Positions 22,506-34,205 of a DNA stretch of 64,000 bases are shown piece after piece (position 1 is the stretch's first letter; the number at the start of each line of letters is the position of its first letter). The DNA lies in NCBI GenBank assembly GCA_028564705.1, contig JAPXFQ010000132.1, forward strand, positions 62,001-126,000. The letters run 5' to 3'. A program made the translations under genes and the position numbers. The DNA comes from Apricaphanius iberus. Its lineage: Eukaryota; Chordata; Actinopteri; Cyprinodontiformes; Aphaniidae. The notes below the pieces were generated by a model, which was not told where the DNA came from, searched no databases, and worked only from the letters and a program-made list of their open reading frames with translations.

Positions 22506-25045
22506 ATACATGTCGTTAACCTCATCCAGAACTGAATAAGTCAAACAGTTACATTTTGAGACTTTGTAGCCTGTGAAGTCATTTGAATCATTTACAAAGC
22601 AAAGACCAATCATCTATTAAATATTTCAAAGCGCCTACGTACTCTCTTCTTCAAAATATTAAAATGTCTTTGTTAGCAGGGCAATGATCCTAATCAATGA
22701 AAACTTGTTTCAGCTTAAACCTTCGTCAGGTAGTCAAGTAGATCCCAGTAAAACGGTAGCTGTTTTAAAGAGAGAGTCCAATCGAATCAGTCCTCCTCCC
22801 CTAGTGAATCATCATATAGATGGAAAGTTTTTTTTAGTTGAATAAATGACTAATAGTAAACTCCTTCTAAAAGACAGTCTCTAAATCCTTGTTTTGTAAA
22901 ATGATTACATCCATTTTGATTGTTGATAAAGAAAAATTAAAATGATATGAATGGAAGGCGCTGCTTGTAGAATTCATCCATCATGAAGTGCAGTTTATGT
23001 GACCACAAATAAGAGAATGCATAACATAATCGAACTACTGATTGCTGAATTAAACTCCAGGCTACAAGCAAAGACCTAGTATGTATGTAGCTGTTTAATG
23101 GTGACCAATGAACACCAATTAAAACCGTAGTCCGGATTAATTTCGGGTAGAGAGTCGATTTTTTTAATCCATTGTCCGAAGGCCCCTCCCAAAACACCAC
23201 CCACCCTCCTGTGAGCTTTCAATCCCCTTCTTTCCCCCCCTATACAATCAGGCACGGGCATCTCCTGTGATTTCACAGCATGTCATTGTGTCCTTTATCA
23301 ATAAAATATTAAATTGATTTGCTTTACTGAATATATGACTGTCTTACCTGTTCAGTAGAAATGTGTCCCAAGCTGCGTCGGTTTAAAGCATTTTAAGATT
23401 CGATGGTAGCCTATCTCCATGATGAAAAGCATCTCTGATGTAAATCGAGGGTGGGGGGGACACATATCGATGTAACACCCTACTCGGGTCTCTAAGACAT
23501 TTTTCGAGTTTGTCACCATACTCCCCAGTGTTTTTCTTTCTGAAGTTGATGGAGCCCTGGGTAGCCAGGGAATGTTTAACTATTTAGCAGAAGTTAGCTG
23601 TGACGTCTCCATGACCGCTCTCTGCCATTATGGTGACTGTAAACAGGAAGACACGGAGCGGCCTCATCTCTACAGGTTTGTGCGATGCGCATGCACGTTG
23701 ATTGACAGGCGACACGGCAGAAACTTGAACAAACGCGTTACTCAATAACACGCTACAGTAACTACGATACTATTGTGGTAACAAGCACAGTAATTAGGTA
23801 GTTTGCCAAAATCAAGAATATGTTTATCGTTAATGGGATTTCAATAGGTACTTTATTCGTTACTTTGCGCGCCTAAAGCTGGGATCACACTTTGCAATTA
23901 TGGCCGTTCGAGACCTTTATTTTACGTCATTAAAAGAATCATGATGAAAAACGGTGAGCGTGTGTGTGATTCACTGCTCTCTGGCGGTGCAGAGTGGCAT
24001 GCTGCCTAACAGCGTATTGATGGCACCAGAACCTCTGGGGTCTTTAGCTAGAGTCAGAAATTCTACAACTCCATTCTGCTGTTGACCAATTAAATTGCGC
24101 CCTGTGAGCGACGTTTTAGCTCGGCTAATGCTAAACAAAGCTTACCTCAAGCTTATTTTTAAGAACAGGCTTTTTCCCAGCTATGAGTGTGTCCAGATTT
24201 GTCTGTTCTTCCTCATTTTCCTCGCCTTTCTTTTACCAGTTGATCAACAGTCTAGAAACAAAAGTATTAATGCATCTAGCACTTGTTTACATTGCCTTGT
24301 CACCATCTTGGCTCTTCCCATCTGTCAGCTTTCAGTGAAGTATGCTGCATCAGTAGTAGTGATGTTGGCTTTTGGCAATATTGGCAATATTATTTTGGGT
24401 TGAAAACTGACCGTTTATGAGGCTGAGAATACTTTTTATTTTTTATTTAGTTTCTCACTGTGAGACTGAACATACTTTGACTGTCAGTACTGAAGATGAG
24501 GTCTCCATGGTGCACTTCAGCTGTTTTTAGTTTAGTTTACAAGAATTTGTGTTTAATCATTTTTGCAGTATTATTGCTAAAAGTAGGCTATACTGTCTAC
24601 CAATTTCAATATTCCTATCAAAAATGTCAACATGCTGTATGTCATGTTTTGTGAGTCACTGCTTCTTCATAGTGATACTAGATAAAATTATTAGATTTTT
24701 AGCACTGTGCCACATCAACCCCAAAATGATGTGTTTGTTTTTGTTGAAACAATGGAAATCAATTAAAAAAGACAGATAAAAAAGTGAAACATACAACAGA
24801 AATCATCATTCCTAATTTAGTTTCATTCAGACTTGCTGGTAATCCAGTTGGGAAGCAACACATTTGTAAGAGAATTCTGAGCAAAAACAAAGTTACTTTC
24901 CCTAGTACCTGAGTTCCTTTTGAAAGAAATAACTAGTAAACTAACAAAGTTACTCACTTAAAGTAATTTATTCAACAGTGGAGGTGGGTTACCGTTTAAG
25001 AAAACATTAAGTAATTGATAATATTCTGAAATGAGCTATTAAGCT
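22506..25045. other. No gene recognised
   Basis: No motif-bearing frame or named repeat seen in this interval. Confidence 0.45.
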
Positions 25046-25260
25046 AATGCTAACTAGCACTCTTTCATTAGCCTTGGGTCAATTAGTATACATTTTTAAG
25101 CAAAATAAAAAAATTAGCTACAATGTTAAAGTTAGCAAGAACGCTTACTAGCATAAATGCTAACTAGCATGTTTTCATTAGCCTTGAAGCAACCAGTTCT
25201 AAAAAGTTACACAAAATCTAAAAATGATCTGCACAAGCATTCCCTGTATGAATTTTTTCT
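25046..25260. repeat. Two-unit tandem duplication, 110-bp period
   Basis: AATGCTAACTAGCA followed by TTTCATTAGCCTTG occurs at 25,046 and again at 25,156. Similarity continues beyond this block into the A-rich part of each unit. The two units have diverged by substitutions and small indels. Confidence 0.65.
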
Positions 25261-26444
25261 TCACCTGTGTAATAAAACACATTAAAATGGGCAACACACT
25301 AGTGACTGCCCATCATCATCTGATGTCTTTTTTTTTTTCATGCTTTGCATTATTTCCTGTTGGGGTTTTTTTTCTTGTTCAGCTGCACATGCCAGTTCAC
25401 TGAAGAAGAAGAAAATCCCAAAACCAACGAATTAAGTTTGTCAGAGAAGCTAAATGCTGTAAATGTACCTAAACAGATTATAGCAGGGATTTAGGAGATA
25501 GCTCATCTGAACGGTGAGTCCCCTCCACTTTTCACCTTTTTCATGTGTCCTCCTTGGTCCTGTCCATTTGATCACAGGTTGTCTTCAGTATCCGTTGGCA
25601 GCTGTTGCTAGGAGACCAAGCCATGCCGCTGCTGCAGAGCCGGAAAAGTCTGGCATCACGGTAAATAACACGGTGCGCTCGGCGTCCACAGCCAACTGTG
25701 TACTGTGCTGTGTCATGTCTATCCGTCGGGGCTGGTATGTGGGGGTGTGGGTGGGGAGTGTGATCTGTCACATTCACACTCTGCCCACTGAACCAGGCAA
25801 CACCACTGTCATGTCTCCCCAAATGGAGAAGAGAGGTATGGGGTTACGGATTCTCTACAGGCGGTGGGCACTGGGGATGGATGTGATTCAGAACCACTGG
25901 TGTCAGAGTTGATGGGTCGTATTATCGGACCTTCAGTCTGAGTCTGGCTGCTGATGACAATAACCAGGCTGTGATTTTTCCCTTCTCTGTTCAATTTGGT
26001 TTTCTCAGTTGTCCTGCTCCATGATTTCCAGTCATATTGTAAGTCTTTCATTACATTTGCCTTCTTTTTTTTTTAACTTAATAAAGATGTTTGCAGATAT
26101 TTTTTATTGGAGCATCAACACAGAAGGAGTTAAGCTGGAACTGTTCATAAAACAGAGCCTTACTAATAAGTTCAGAGCCCTTAATTTGATCTAATGAACT
26201 TCTAATAAGCATTAAAGAAGCCAGAGTTCTTTTTTATTTTATAAAGATCTCAAATATTTTCACTCACATTAACCTACAGATGTCCTCATCACATTAGATC
26301 ACAACAGTAATACAATCCAGCCTGCAGTAACAGAAAACTCAATACAGTGCAACATGGCAGGGATTTTGGCTGGTGACTAAGCCTGCCACTTTTGTTTTAG
26401 TCTTAGTTTTAGAGACAAAACGTCCAGTATTGTTGCACCTCAAT
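25261..26444. other. No gene recognised
   Basis: A 132-codon frame at 25,514-25,912 shows no domain and has a skewed composition, so it is not called. Confidence 0.45.
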
Positions 26445-26740
26445 TAGGGATGCTCCATTACCAATACTGGTATACCAACAATGACCGTCTAATGTACCGA
26501 TAGCATGAACTGACACCTAAAATGTGGAAATTCTACAATAATTTAACAGAAAATGTTAATTTTTAACTTGAAGTTTTAGTTTTGTGGTCATTTTTATAAA
26601 TATATATATATTTATCTAATTCACCATCATTTGTTGTAACAAGCCAAGAAGAAAATAAAACCGTCTTCCAATTCATTGCATTTTTCTGTGTTGTACAAGT
26701 ATAGGCATTTGTACTCTGTATCGGTGAGTATTCTGGTCCC
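26445..26740. mobile_element. Possible hAT-like MITE
   Basis: Begins near TAGGGATGCTCC followed by ATTACCAATACTGGTAT and ends near CTGTATCGGTGAGTATTC. This resembles a common fish hAT-derived repeat whose ends read TAGGGATGCACCGATACC. Ends are degraded and no target duplication was verified. Confidence 0.35.
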
Positions 26741-28494
26741 ACTGTAAATTACGCTCATTGGGAAAGTTCAGCACTTCTATTTTTCAACAAGGTCCTAATT
26801 GTTCCTAGAGATCCAGTTTGAAGTCTATCTTGCATGTAAAGTGGTTAAAGAAACAGTGACTGCCACACCTGTTGCAAGAAAGAGGACACCCTAAACGACC
26901 ACTACTAGATTTGACTTAAGCTCCTGGTTTGAGACTCAAGTCTTATTAACAGTTTTTTTCTCATGTAATAAAGAGTAAAAGGCAGCCGGCATGTGAGCTA
27001 CAGAACGCTCCTGTGCATGTTTTACTACGAAAAAATGAACTTGATTATTTTTTGTTGATTTTGGGGGATTATGGGATGTTTATGGCTCACAGCAATCGGT
27101 ACATTTTAGGTGTGGCTTCATAATAATCATCATACAAATATTTTTTTATGAAATGACTTTTCATCATTTGGGAAGTGTTGCTGTTAAGCTAGCTGCAACA
27201 ATACAAGGACCCTTCCATCTAAAACTATGAAAATAAAAGCACTTCCTGTTCCGGAAGGTCAAAGTGTAGCCTGTAGAAAAAAGAACTTCTGTTTCATTTA
27301 ATCTGTTGTAAATGATAACTTAGGTTCAAACACCCTTACCCTTGGAATTAGAATGGAATGTTTTTCCAATATTTCTAAAAATTCTCCAGCTCAGAGTGAG
27401 CAGAGCAGAAACACCCTCCAAACCTGATTTAGGAAAATGTATAATGTAGGGGTGGACAGTATAAAGAAAACAATGAATTAGTTTTCCTTGGTCATTACAA
27501 ACACACAAAAACACATTAATCCATAACCCATTCATTACCAGGGTTCCATCTTTTTTCCAACTGATGATTTGAGTTGTGATGCCTCATTCACACCGAGTGC
27601 GGAACCACTGAGTGTGGTCTGGACACAGTACAGCTTCTGCAAAGCTCCGGTGCGGTGTGGATCCGGATGCAGAGCTCCGGAAAAGCTTCTGTATGAATTC
27701 TAACTTTTCTGGAGGCTGCTTGCACATTACCATGAACTTTCATTAACTAATTAACAGAATCCAAACAGGAAATGAGTCATGGGCTAGCAAGATGGATCCA
27801 TTATATTTCAAAATAAAATCAGTGTTGCAGGGGTTTTATGGCTTTTTCTTTTACTCTCAATAACAGAGATACCAATTCACAGTATATGATTGTTCATGTT
27901 ATTTTTACAAGTCCATCTTTTTACATATTATCTCAAACCTGGGTGAGCGTTTTGCAAACTACTGCTGTCGTGGAAAAAAGTGCGTCTGAGGAGCCATGGT
28001 TGAGCCGTGTTAATGCAGGTTTATTAAATGCATCATGGAGAGATCCCAGAGAGCTCCTAAGAGTTATCCGGCTCTTAGCTCTCACAGGGAGCTCTTTGCT
28101 TTTTTCTGAGCTCTTACAAAGTCACAGGTATATATATATAGTGCGGTACATAATCAACCACACCCTATCAGATCAGCTTCTGACCGGTTCATTTATCAGC
28201 TCTGAGAGAACAAACAACTTCGTACATGGTTGTAGATATAAAATTACTAAGAGAAAGAACACTGTTTTAGCTGTCAAACAGGGTGTGTCACAGGACAGCA
28301 TAACTAAGCACAACTTAGCAATGTTTTATCTAGGCACTGAGTAATGAATAAAGCTTATAAATACAATAACATTTTCTTTGACATTTGCTAAACAATAATT
28401 GCTTTCACTTAGTGCTTACGAGACGTTCCCATATGAGCCACAGGTGAACATTGGAATTTTAACCGTTGAAGGGCAAGGTCCCGCCATCTGCAGA
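26741..28494. other. No gene recognised
   Basis: AT-rich. A 168-codon plus frame at 27,838-28,344 has no recognisable domain and is not called. Confidence 0.45.
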
Positions 28495-28680
28495 TTATGA
28501 TTGGGTACTGGTCCTAAATGTTAAAATAAATAGATGGCTCACAACAGGTTTAGGAACTGGTTCCTAATTTTAGGATTAGGAAATAAGTCAATTTAGGGTT
28601 AGGTGATGCTCTTTTAGTATTATGATTAGAAAATAACTCAGGGTTAGGTATTGGTTCCTGAATGTTAGGACTAGCCAATC
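28495..28680. repeat. Degenerate minisatellite with TTAGG-rich units
   Basis: Variants of GGTTCCTAAATGTTAGGATTAG and AGGGTTAGGT recur about three times, for example near 28,555, 28,600 and 28,640, with spacing of roughly 60-70 bases. The units are not perfect telomere repeats. Confidence 0.45.
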
Positions 28681-28831
28681 AGAAACAAGAAATCTGTCTT
28701 GTTGCAGTTGTCAGAGTAAGCCACATAGTAAACGCTTAACAGCTCTACGTCTGAAGGCCAAGAGTTCTAATTTCCTCCATGATTAACAAATAAGCCCAAA
28801 TATTTTGGGGATTTTTTTTCTGCTGAGCAAT

Positions 28832-29080
28832 GAATCAAAATTGGAACATTTCAGGCCTACCGATCAGTGGTATGTCTGGAGTCAAAAGAATGACACACCT
28901 TGCCTAAAGTAAAGCATGGTGGTGGCTCCCTACTGCTTTGGAACATCTTTGCTTCCTCTGGTATTTAAAACCTGCAACATGTGGGGAGCAAGATGGGTTT
29001 AATAAAATATCAGAAAATCCTAGAACGAAATGTCTGTGAGGAAGCTGTAGCTTGGGTATCATGGGACCTTCACATGAAGT
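28832..29080 (+). pseudogene. Tc1-like transposase fossil, central part
   Basis: Near 28,910-28,970 one frame reads KHGGGSLLLWNIFASSG, matching the conserved block between the first and second catalytic Asp of Tc1 transposases. Upstream, RWYVWSKKNDTPCLK fits the preceding segment. Stops and frame changes break the rest, and nothing C-terminal of the block is clear beyond a short match at 29,015-29,075. The ends of the element were not found. Confidence 0.6.
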
Positions 29081-30616
29081 AATAAAATAATGTCCACCAA
29101 CGCTGGGTTCTAGGAAAAAGGTTATATATTGAAGATATATATTGATTTGAGCAGCTTATTTTTTATTATTAATATTTACCCCTAATGCTATCTTTGTGTA
29201 ATAATTACATTTGTTTGACGATGTAAAACACTTAGATAGGAAAAAAAGAGCAAAAACAGTCAAAGTAAGTAAGTGGGGGTGGGAAATCTTTTTTTTTTAC
29301 AGCTTTATCATGACCTGATTCTAAAAATTCAGTTCAAACCTCAGTATACGACATTAAAAAAATTCTAAGTGGAATGTTAAAGAGAAAGTGTGAAATTAGT
29401 ATTCTGACTAGACATAAATGCAGCAGTTCTGAAGGATCTATGACTTAGCATGAGACCTTCCAGTTTCATGGTAGCTTTTATGATCATGCCTGGTGGTACC
29501 TGGGCATATTCTGTACTTCCCTATTATTTTTAATGTCTTCTCTATACATATATATCCCTTTAGTAAGCAAAATTATATAGTCTAGTCCACTGATAAAACA
29601 GGAAGTTCTGTCATCTCATAAAGTCTGACATTAAACTCAGAACTTAACATTATGGCTTTTAATTCGAGAAAGAAAAAAACGAAAGTAAAAAAAAGTCTTT
29701 GGGGAGGAGGGTGAGAGTCTTTAGCTCTTGTAATTTTTTGCTTATATAGTAACATCATTTCCTTTAAAGAAGTCTGTATAATTCTTGCAGAAACTATTGC
29801 ATGTCACTGTATACATTTCCATCCATAATAAACCAAATAGGAGGGAATTCTGAGGATGTATCCAAGGTTAGAGTGATGAAGGCAAATGAGTTTTCTATGT
29901 GTAATACATTCATACCTTTCACTTCTATATTCATAGTTTTCTGTTGTTTCTGACTTAAATTAGAAAAAAAAGAAAATACATGAGATATGACAGAAATAAT
30001 AACATTCCTGAAAAGAGACACTCCAAACTTGGAACATGGCTGATAGTTCATGTTTGGCAGTCCGGGTGCGTTTTTAGGTCCGTTTGACGCAGAATCGGGA
30101 CACTAGTGGATGCTACTTGCACTTCTGGGATATCATTTCACAAGGGACTTTACATGAATATGCTACATTTTAAAATACATAAAACAAAGAGGGGGGGAGT
30201 TCCTTATGAGTCAGTGTAACTCTGTGGTCAGAAGTAAAGTCTGTCAACTGCTCCTCTTTCAGTCTCCATGGTAACCACATCTGTTGTCCAGGCTGATGGT
30301 TGGTGCCATCCATTTGGTTTTAAAGATTTATGTATTGCAGCACTGTTGGCTTTGGGGTTCTGATAGCTGTTTTGTAATGGTTATCCTGATGTTCCGTTAT
30401 TGGAAGCATGCCTCATAATGTTCTGGGGCTAATAAAAGGCTTACAGTATTAACTTTTAGCAGAACATCACACCACACACCCTGTCTAGGCACCAGTCTAG
30501 GTGTCAACTGAATAATAAGAAAATTACAAAGAGAGAGACATGTAATACTGCTTCTGGCAAAGACTGTAACACAAAACAGAAATACACAGCTCAAACTACC
30601 ATTTGGTGACACTAAC
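29081..30616. other. No gene recognised
   Basis: AT-rich, no supported feature. Confidence 0.45.
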
Positions 30617-30760
30617 TTCCACTTTCCACCGGACGCGTCAGCAGCATGTTACAGCAGCAGCACGTCATACGTGGCTTTTAGCCACTGTTGTAATCAATAT
30701 ATTCCTTTCCACCGGAGGCTAAAGCAGCACGAGTTTGCCCCGTCACTTTGCTGTTTCCTG
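30617..30760. repeat. Short repeat with duplicated TTTCCACCGGA motif
   Basis: CTTTCCACCGGA occurs at about 30,622 and 30,706, each followed by a GC-rich stretch with CAGCAGCA or AAAGCAGCACG. The text resembles one end of a fish MITE. No terminal pair or target duplication was verified. Confidence 0.35.
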
Positions 30761-31639
30761 GCTGCAGGAATGGGAAGTAGCTTGGCAAATAACACTCCTG
30801 AGTTTCAGTCAAGGGTCCTATCCTGGGTCCTGGGGGGCGGATTTGGATGCTAGGGAATGCCATCTGTGGGTTTAATGGAAAATGAATCTTGGGGAAAAAT
30901 TTACACGGGAAAACTGGCTTTCACACATACAATACACGCATACTAATCCAGAAATTATTGGTTATTAGTCTGTTATCAGAATAATCGTTTGTGGCAACCC
31001 TACATTACTCAAGAACTAGTTGAAAGACTAATGTCTCAAATTATTTTGGAGGTACTTTTAGGTTGCCTGATGGTTTGGATTAGCACTGATGCCTCACAGC
31101 AAGGGTTAAAGTTCAGTGTGGAACATTTTCTCCAGGAACTGTAGATTACTACCTCAATGCAAAGGCAAAACTTAAAAATGGCAATAGATTTTAGTGACTG
31201 TGTCACACGCTGACTTCGGCTGCTCTATCCCTAGCCAACCAAAGCGTGTTCCAAACCGTGTGTGGAAGGCAATAACGGCCCCGATTGCCGCTCCCATCGC
31301 ATCTCCATTCCTCTTGGTGCCGTGATAAAAATCAGCCTTTGCTAAGTAGGAGTTGGGGGGATATCACATTACTGGACCAGCCAGTAGGTCAGGGTGTTGG
31401 GTTGCTTCGGCACGCTTGGAACAAGGCAGAGGTAGTCCAAAAGAGGGGGTCAGCTCAGACTGGACACAGGTAATGGAAACACGCCAGAATGGTCATAAAC
31501 CTACCCATTTCTGGCCCTAGTGGAAAAGGGATATTAAATCCTATTCTGTTTTTAACAGTAAACCAATGAAGAGAAGCTAAAACAGGAGAAAACTAATCTC
31601 TTTTTAAAAAAATCATCTGAACTCCTGTTGCAGCATTTT
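30761..31639. other. No gene recognised
   Basis: Nothing supported in this interval. Confidence 0.4.
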
Positions 31640-32230
31640 AAGGCTTTTATTTGTTTTTTGTGGGTTATTAAAAAATATAAAGAAATACCCAAAATTGGCA
31701 TCTCACAGAGCTCTGCTCAGTCCATCATCTGCAAATGGAAAGAGGATGATGCAGCTGCTATCATACCTGGACATGGTCATCTCTTTAAACTTACTGTGTG
31801 GGACAGAGAAGCATTCGTCACAAAAGCAGCCAAGAGGCCCAAGGTGATTTTGAAGAGCTACAAAGAAACACAGCTCATGTAGAATAAAAAAAAAAAAAAA
31901 AGACGAGTTCTAGTTACAAATACTGTCTTTTGGATAATTCAGATACAGAAAGCTATTGGTTACAAAAAGAATAGAAGTCTAACATGATGTTCTCTGTTCA
32001 GAATGTGTAGTGAAACTGTACTTTTGGACTATATGAAAACTAACCCCTACAGATTCCATTACATGTGCATTCCTCTAGTGAAACATGGGGTCTTTAGCAG
32101 GGGTGGGGTACTGGTTAGTTCAAGGGAGATGGATGGAGCTGAAAGCAGGGTTATCCTGGCAGAAAACACTGTTAGGAGCTCCACAAAACTTGTGACGGGA
32201 GTAGAACTCTACCTTCTATAGAATTCCCCT
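31640..32230 (+). pseudogene. Tc1-like transposase fossil in two pieces
   Basis: The first piece (about 31,670-31,880) reads ISQSSAQSIICKWKEDD, then VTKAAKRPKVILK, matching the first helix-turn-helix and the linker of Tc1 transposases. The second piece (about 32,070-32,200) reads FSRGGVLVSSREMDGAESR, then ILAENTVRSS, which corresponds to the region between the first and second catalytic Asp. The intervening catalytic segment is missing and replaced by an A-rich stretch near 31,887-31,902 and unrelated sequence. The copy is dead. Confidence 0.6.
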
Positions 32231-33186
32231 CATGCAGCTAGAGCCTTACTACAAAAAATGTGCCGAAATGTCAGTGTTTAGTCGTGCAAAGCTGGAACAG
32301 ACCAAGGTTTTTCAGCTGTTGTAGGAAAGATATCTTCTAGCCTGTATTGCCCGAAGTGGCTAAACTTACAGCACTTCTCAAAGTTCTATTGTTAATGCTT
32401 AAAAAGACTTGTCTTTCTGCAAAAAAAAAAAAAAAAATAGCCAATTTGTTTTTGTACATAAAATCCCTATGAAAGTAAGTGTCTGTAATGTGATAAAATG
32501 TGAAAAATGATTAAATGTGCAAGTGTTATGCTAAATATGACAAAACCTGAATGATCGTGTGCTCAGTGTCCAATGATCAGGTACAAAAGCAAGACTTGCA
32601 ACTTAAATCAGTTATTAGGTTCATGTCTGAGGCAAAAAAAAAACATTAAATACCTCTAAAAATGGGAATGAACTCTCTAGTTTACTGCAGGCTAATGGCG
32701 TGTTAAATCAAAGTAAGCGTTATGAATCACACCCTTTATACTTGAGCTAGTCGATTGGACTAGAATAATAGGAATTTCAGAGCAAAAGTAATATTACAGT
32801 GCTTGTCAGCCCTGAAATGTTGAGATGACGCTAACAGTAAAAGGTGCATTAAAGTGGCTCCCATAATTCCTCGGTGGCCTGCTGCTGTCACCTAAAGCAG
32901 CCTCGTTATGTAACTTAATGGCAACAGCAGTATAATCTGGGTAATCATTTTAATGAGGGTGTCAGACCCACTGACAGAATCTCTTGTTTTCTGCTCACTC
33001 ACCCATTTATCATCCATTGTTACGGCGCGTAGGATCTGAGTCCATTTTAGACGTAAGAGAGGAACTGACCTTGATTTTTCAGGAAGTAACTGTGAGAAAC
33101 ACCAAACGTGGAGGCTTTGTCCAATTTTAATCAAAAGGGGGGATTCACACAGAATGTTGCAGAGTGCAGTGTTATTTAGTAGATGC
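32231..33186. other. No gene recognised
   Basis: AT-rich with an A run near 32,421-32,437. No motif-bearing frame. Confidence 0.45.
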
Positions 33187-33334
33187 ATGGTTTACATGGC
33201 TGTGATGGACTGGCGACCTGTCCAGGGTGTACCCCGCCTTTCGCCTGTTGACAGCTGGAGATAGGCACCAGCACCCCCGCGACCCCTTGAGGAATAAGCG
33301 GTTCAGAAAATGGATGGATGGATGGTTTACATGG
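33187..33334 (+). mobile_element. Rex3 LINE, severely 5'-truncated, with target duplication
   Basis: The insert at 33,200-33,321 is the familiar 3' end of a Rex3 (RTE-clade) retrotransposon. It contains GTGATGGACTGGCGACCTGT, CCAGGGTGTACCCCGCC and GGTTCAGAAAATGG, and ends in the diagnostic (GATG)n tail. It is flanked by ATGGTTTACATGG at 33,187-33,199 and again at 33,322-33,334. Only about 120 bases were copied, all untranslated, so no protein is encoded. Confidence 0.85.
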
Positions 33335-33796
33335 AGGAAACGTAACAGATTACATATTTCTTGGTTTACCACGTTATCTACTTGGTGTCAGCATGTGAAT
33401 TATTCTGTTCAAGTAAAGTCTGATATATTCATGTTGTTATAAGATGTGTGCTTCAAGCCAGTTGTATCTACGTTAAGACTCATGTTTCGAACTGGGAAAT
33501 AGTTTTCGAGCTGTTCCAATCTACTTCATCAAGCTTGGCTCCAAAAGCACAGAGGAAGCTTTATTCACATTTAAATCAATCGTGTGGCAGTATTCCTGGG
33601 CTCAGTGGAAATAAATATAGACAAATATTTTGTGATGTCAATGTTTATGCTCCCTCGCATTACATCGAGGGATTGGGTGGCACAAAAACAGCTTGTTTTA
33701 CGTATAATTGGATTGTTTCACATGTTTGGAGGAGGATTTAGTGAAGCAGATGGCTCAGTAATAATCTAAATAACTTTGTTATAATTTTTGTCCAAT
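33335..33796. other. No gene recognised
   Basis: Nothing supported. A 97-codon plus frame lacks motifs. Confidence 0.4.
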
Positions 33797-34205
33797 ACAT
33801 GATATTTAAATCTCATTTTAAACAGGTTTCTAAGATTTATTTCTTTCACCTCCAGAATATTGCTAAAATTAGAAACATCCTGTCCAGGAGTGATGCAGAG
33901 AAACTAGTCCATGCATTTGTTACTTCAAGGCTGGACTACTGTAAATCATTATTATCAGGAAGTCCACAAAATGCAATTAAAAGCCTTCAGTTGATCCGAA
34001 ATGCTGCAGCGAGAGTTCTGATGAATATTAAAAAGAGAGATCAAATTTCTCCTGTTTTGGCTTCCCTCCATTGGTTCCCTGTTAAATCCAGAATAGAGTT
34101 TAAGATCATCCTCCTTACGTATAAAGCCCTTAATAATCACGCTCCATCATACATCAGAGATTTGATTCATATGTTCCTAACAGAGCACTTTGTTCTCAGA
34201 ATGCA
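33797..34205 (+). pseudogene. L2-group LINE reverse transcriptase, C-terminal piece
   Basis: The plus frame reads HLQNIAKIRNILSRSDAEKL, SRLDYCKSLLSG, NAAARVLMNIKKRDQISPVL, SLHWFPVKSRIEFK and YKALNNHAPSYI. This is the thumb and C-terminal region downstream of the YADD core. Similarity stops abruptly near 34,205 where a MADF-encoding element starts. The 3' end of the same LINE type resumes at about 35,226 on the same strand, so the two are probably one copy interrupted by the element. The frame stays open through this segment. Confidence 0.75.

Noticed and set aside
25514..25912. A 132-codon plus-strand frame
   Set aside because: No domain, no splice signals and unlikely amino-acid order. A frame of this size is expected by chance in a GC-richer patch.
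27838..28344. A 168-codon plus-strand frame
   Set aside because: No recognisable domain or repeat, and it crosses simple AT sequence.
28495..28680. A true telomere tract
   Set aside because: Units are long and imperfect; there is no run of consecutive TTAGGG.
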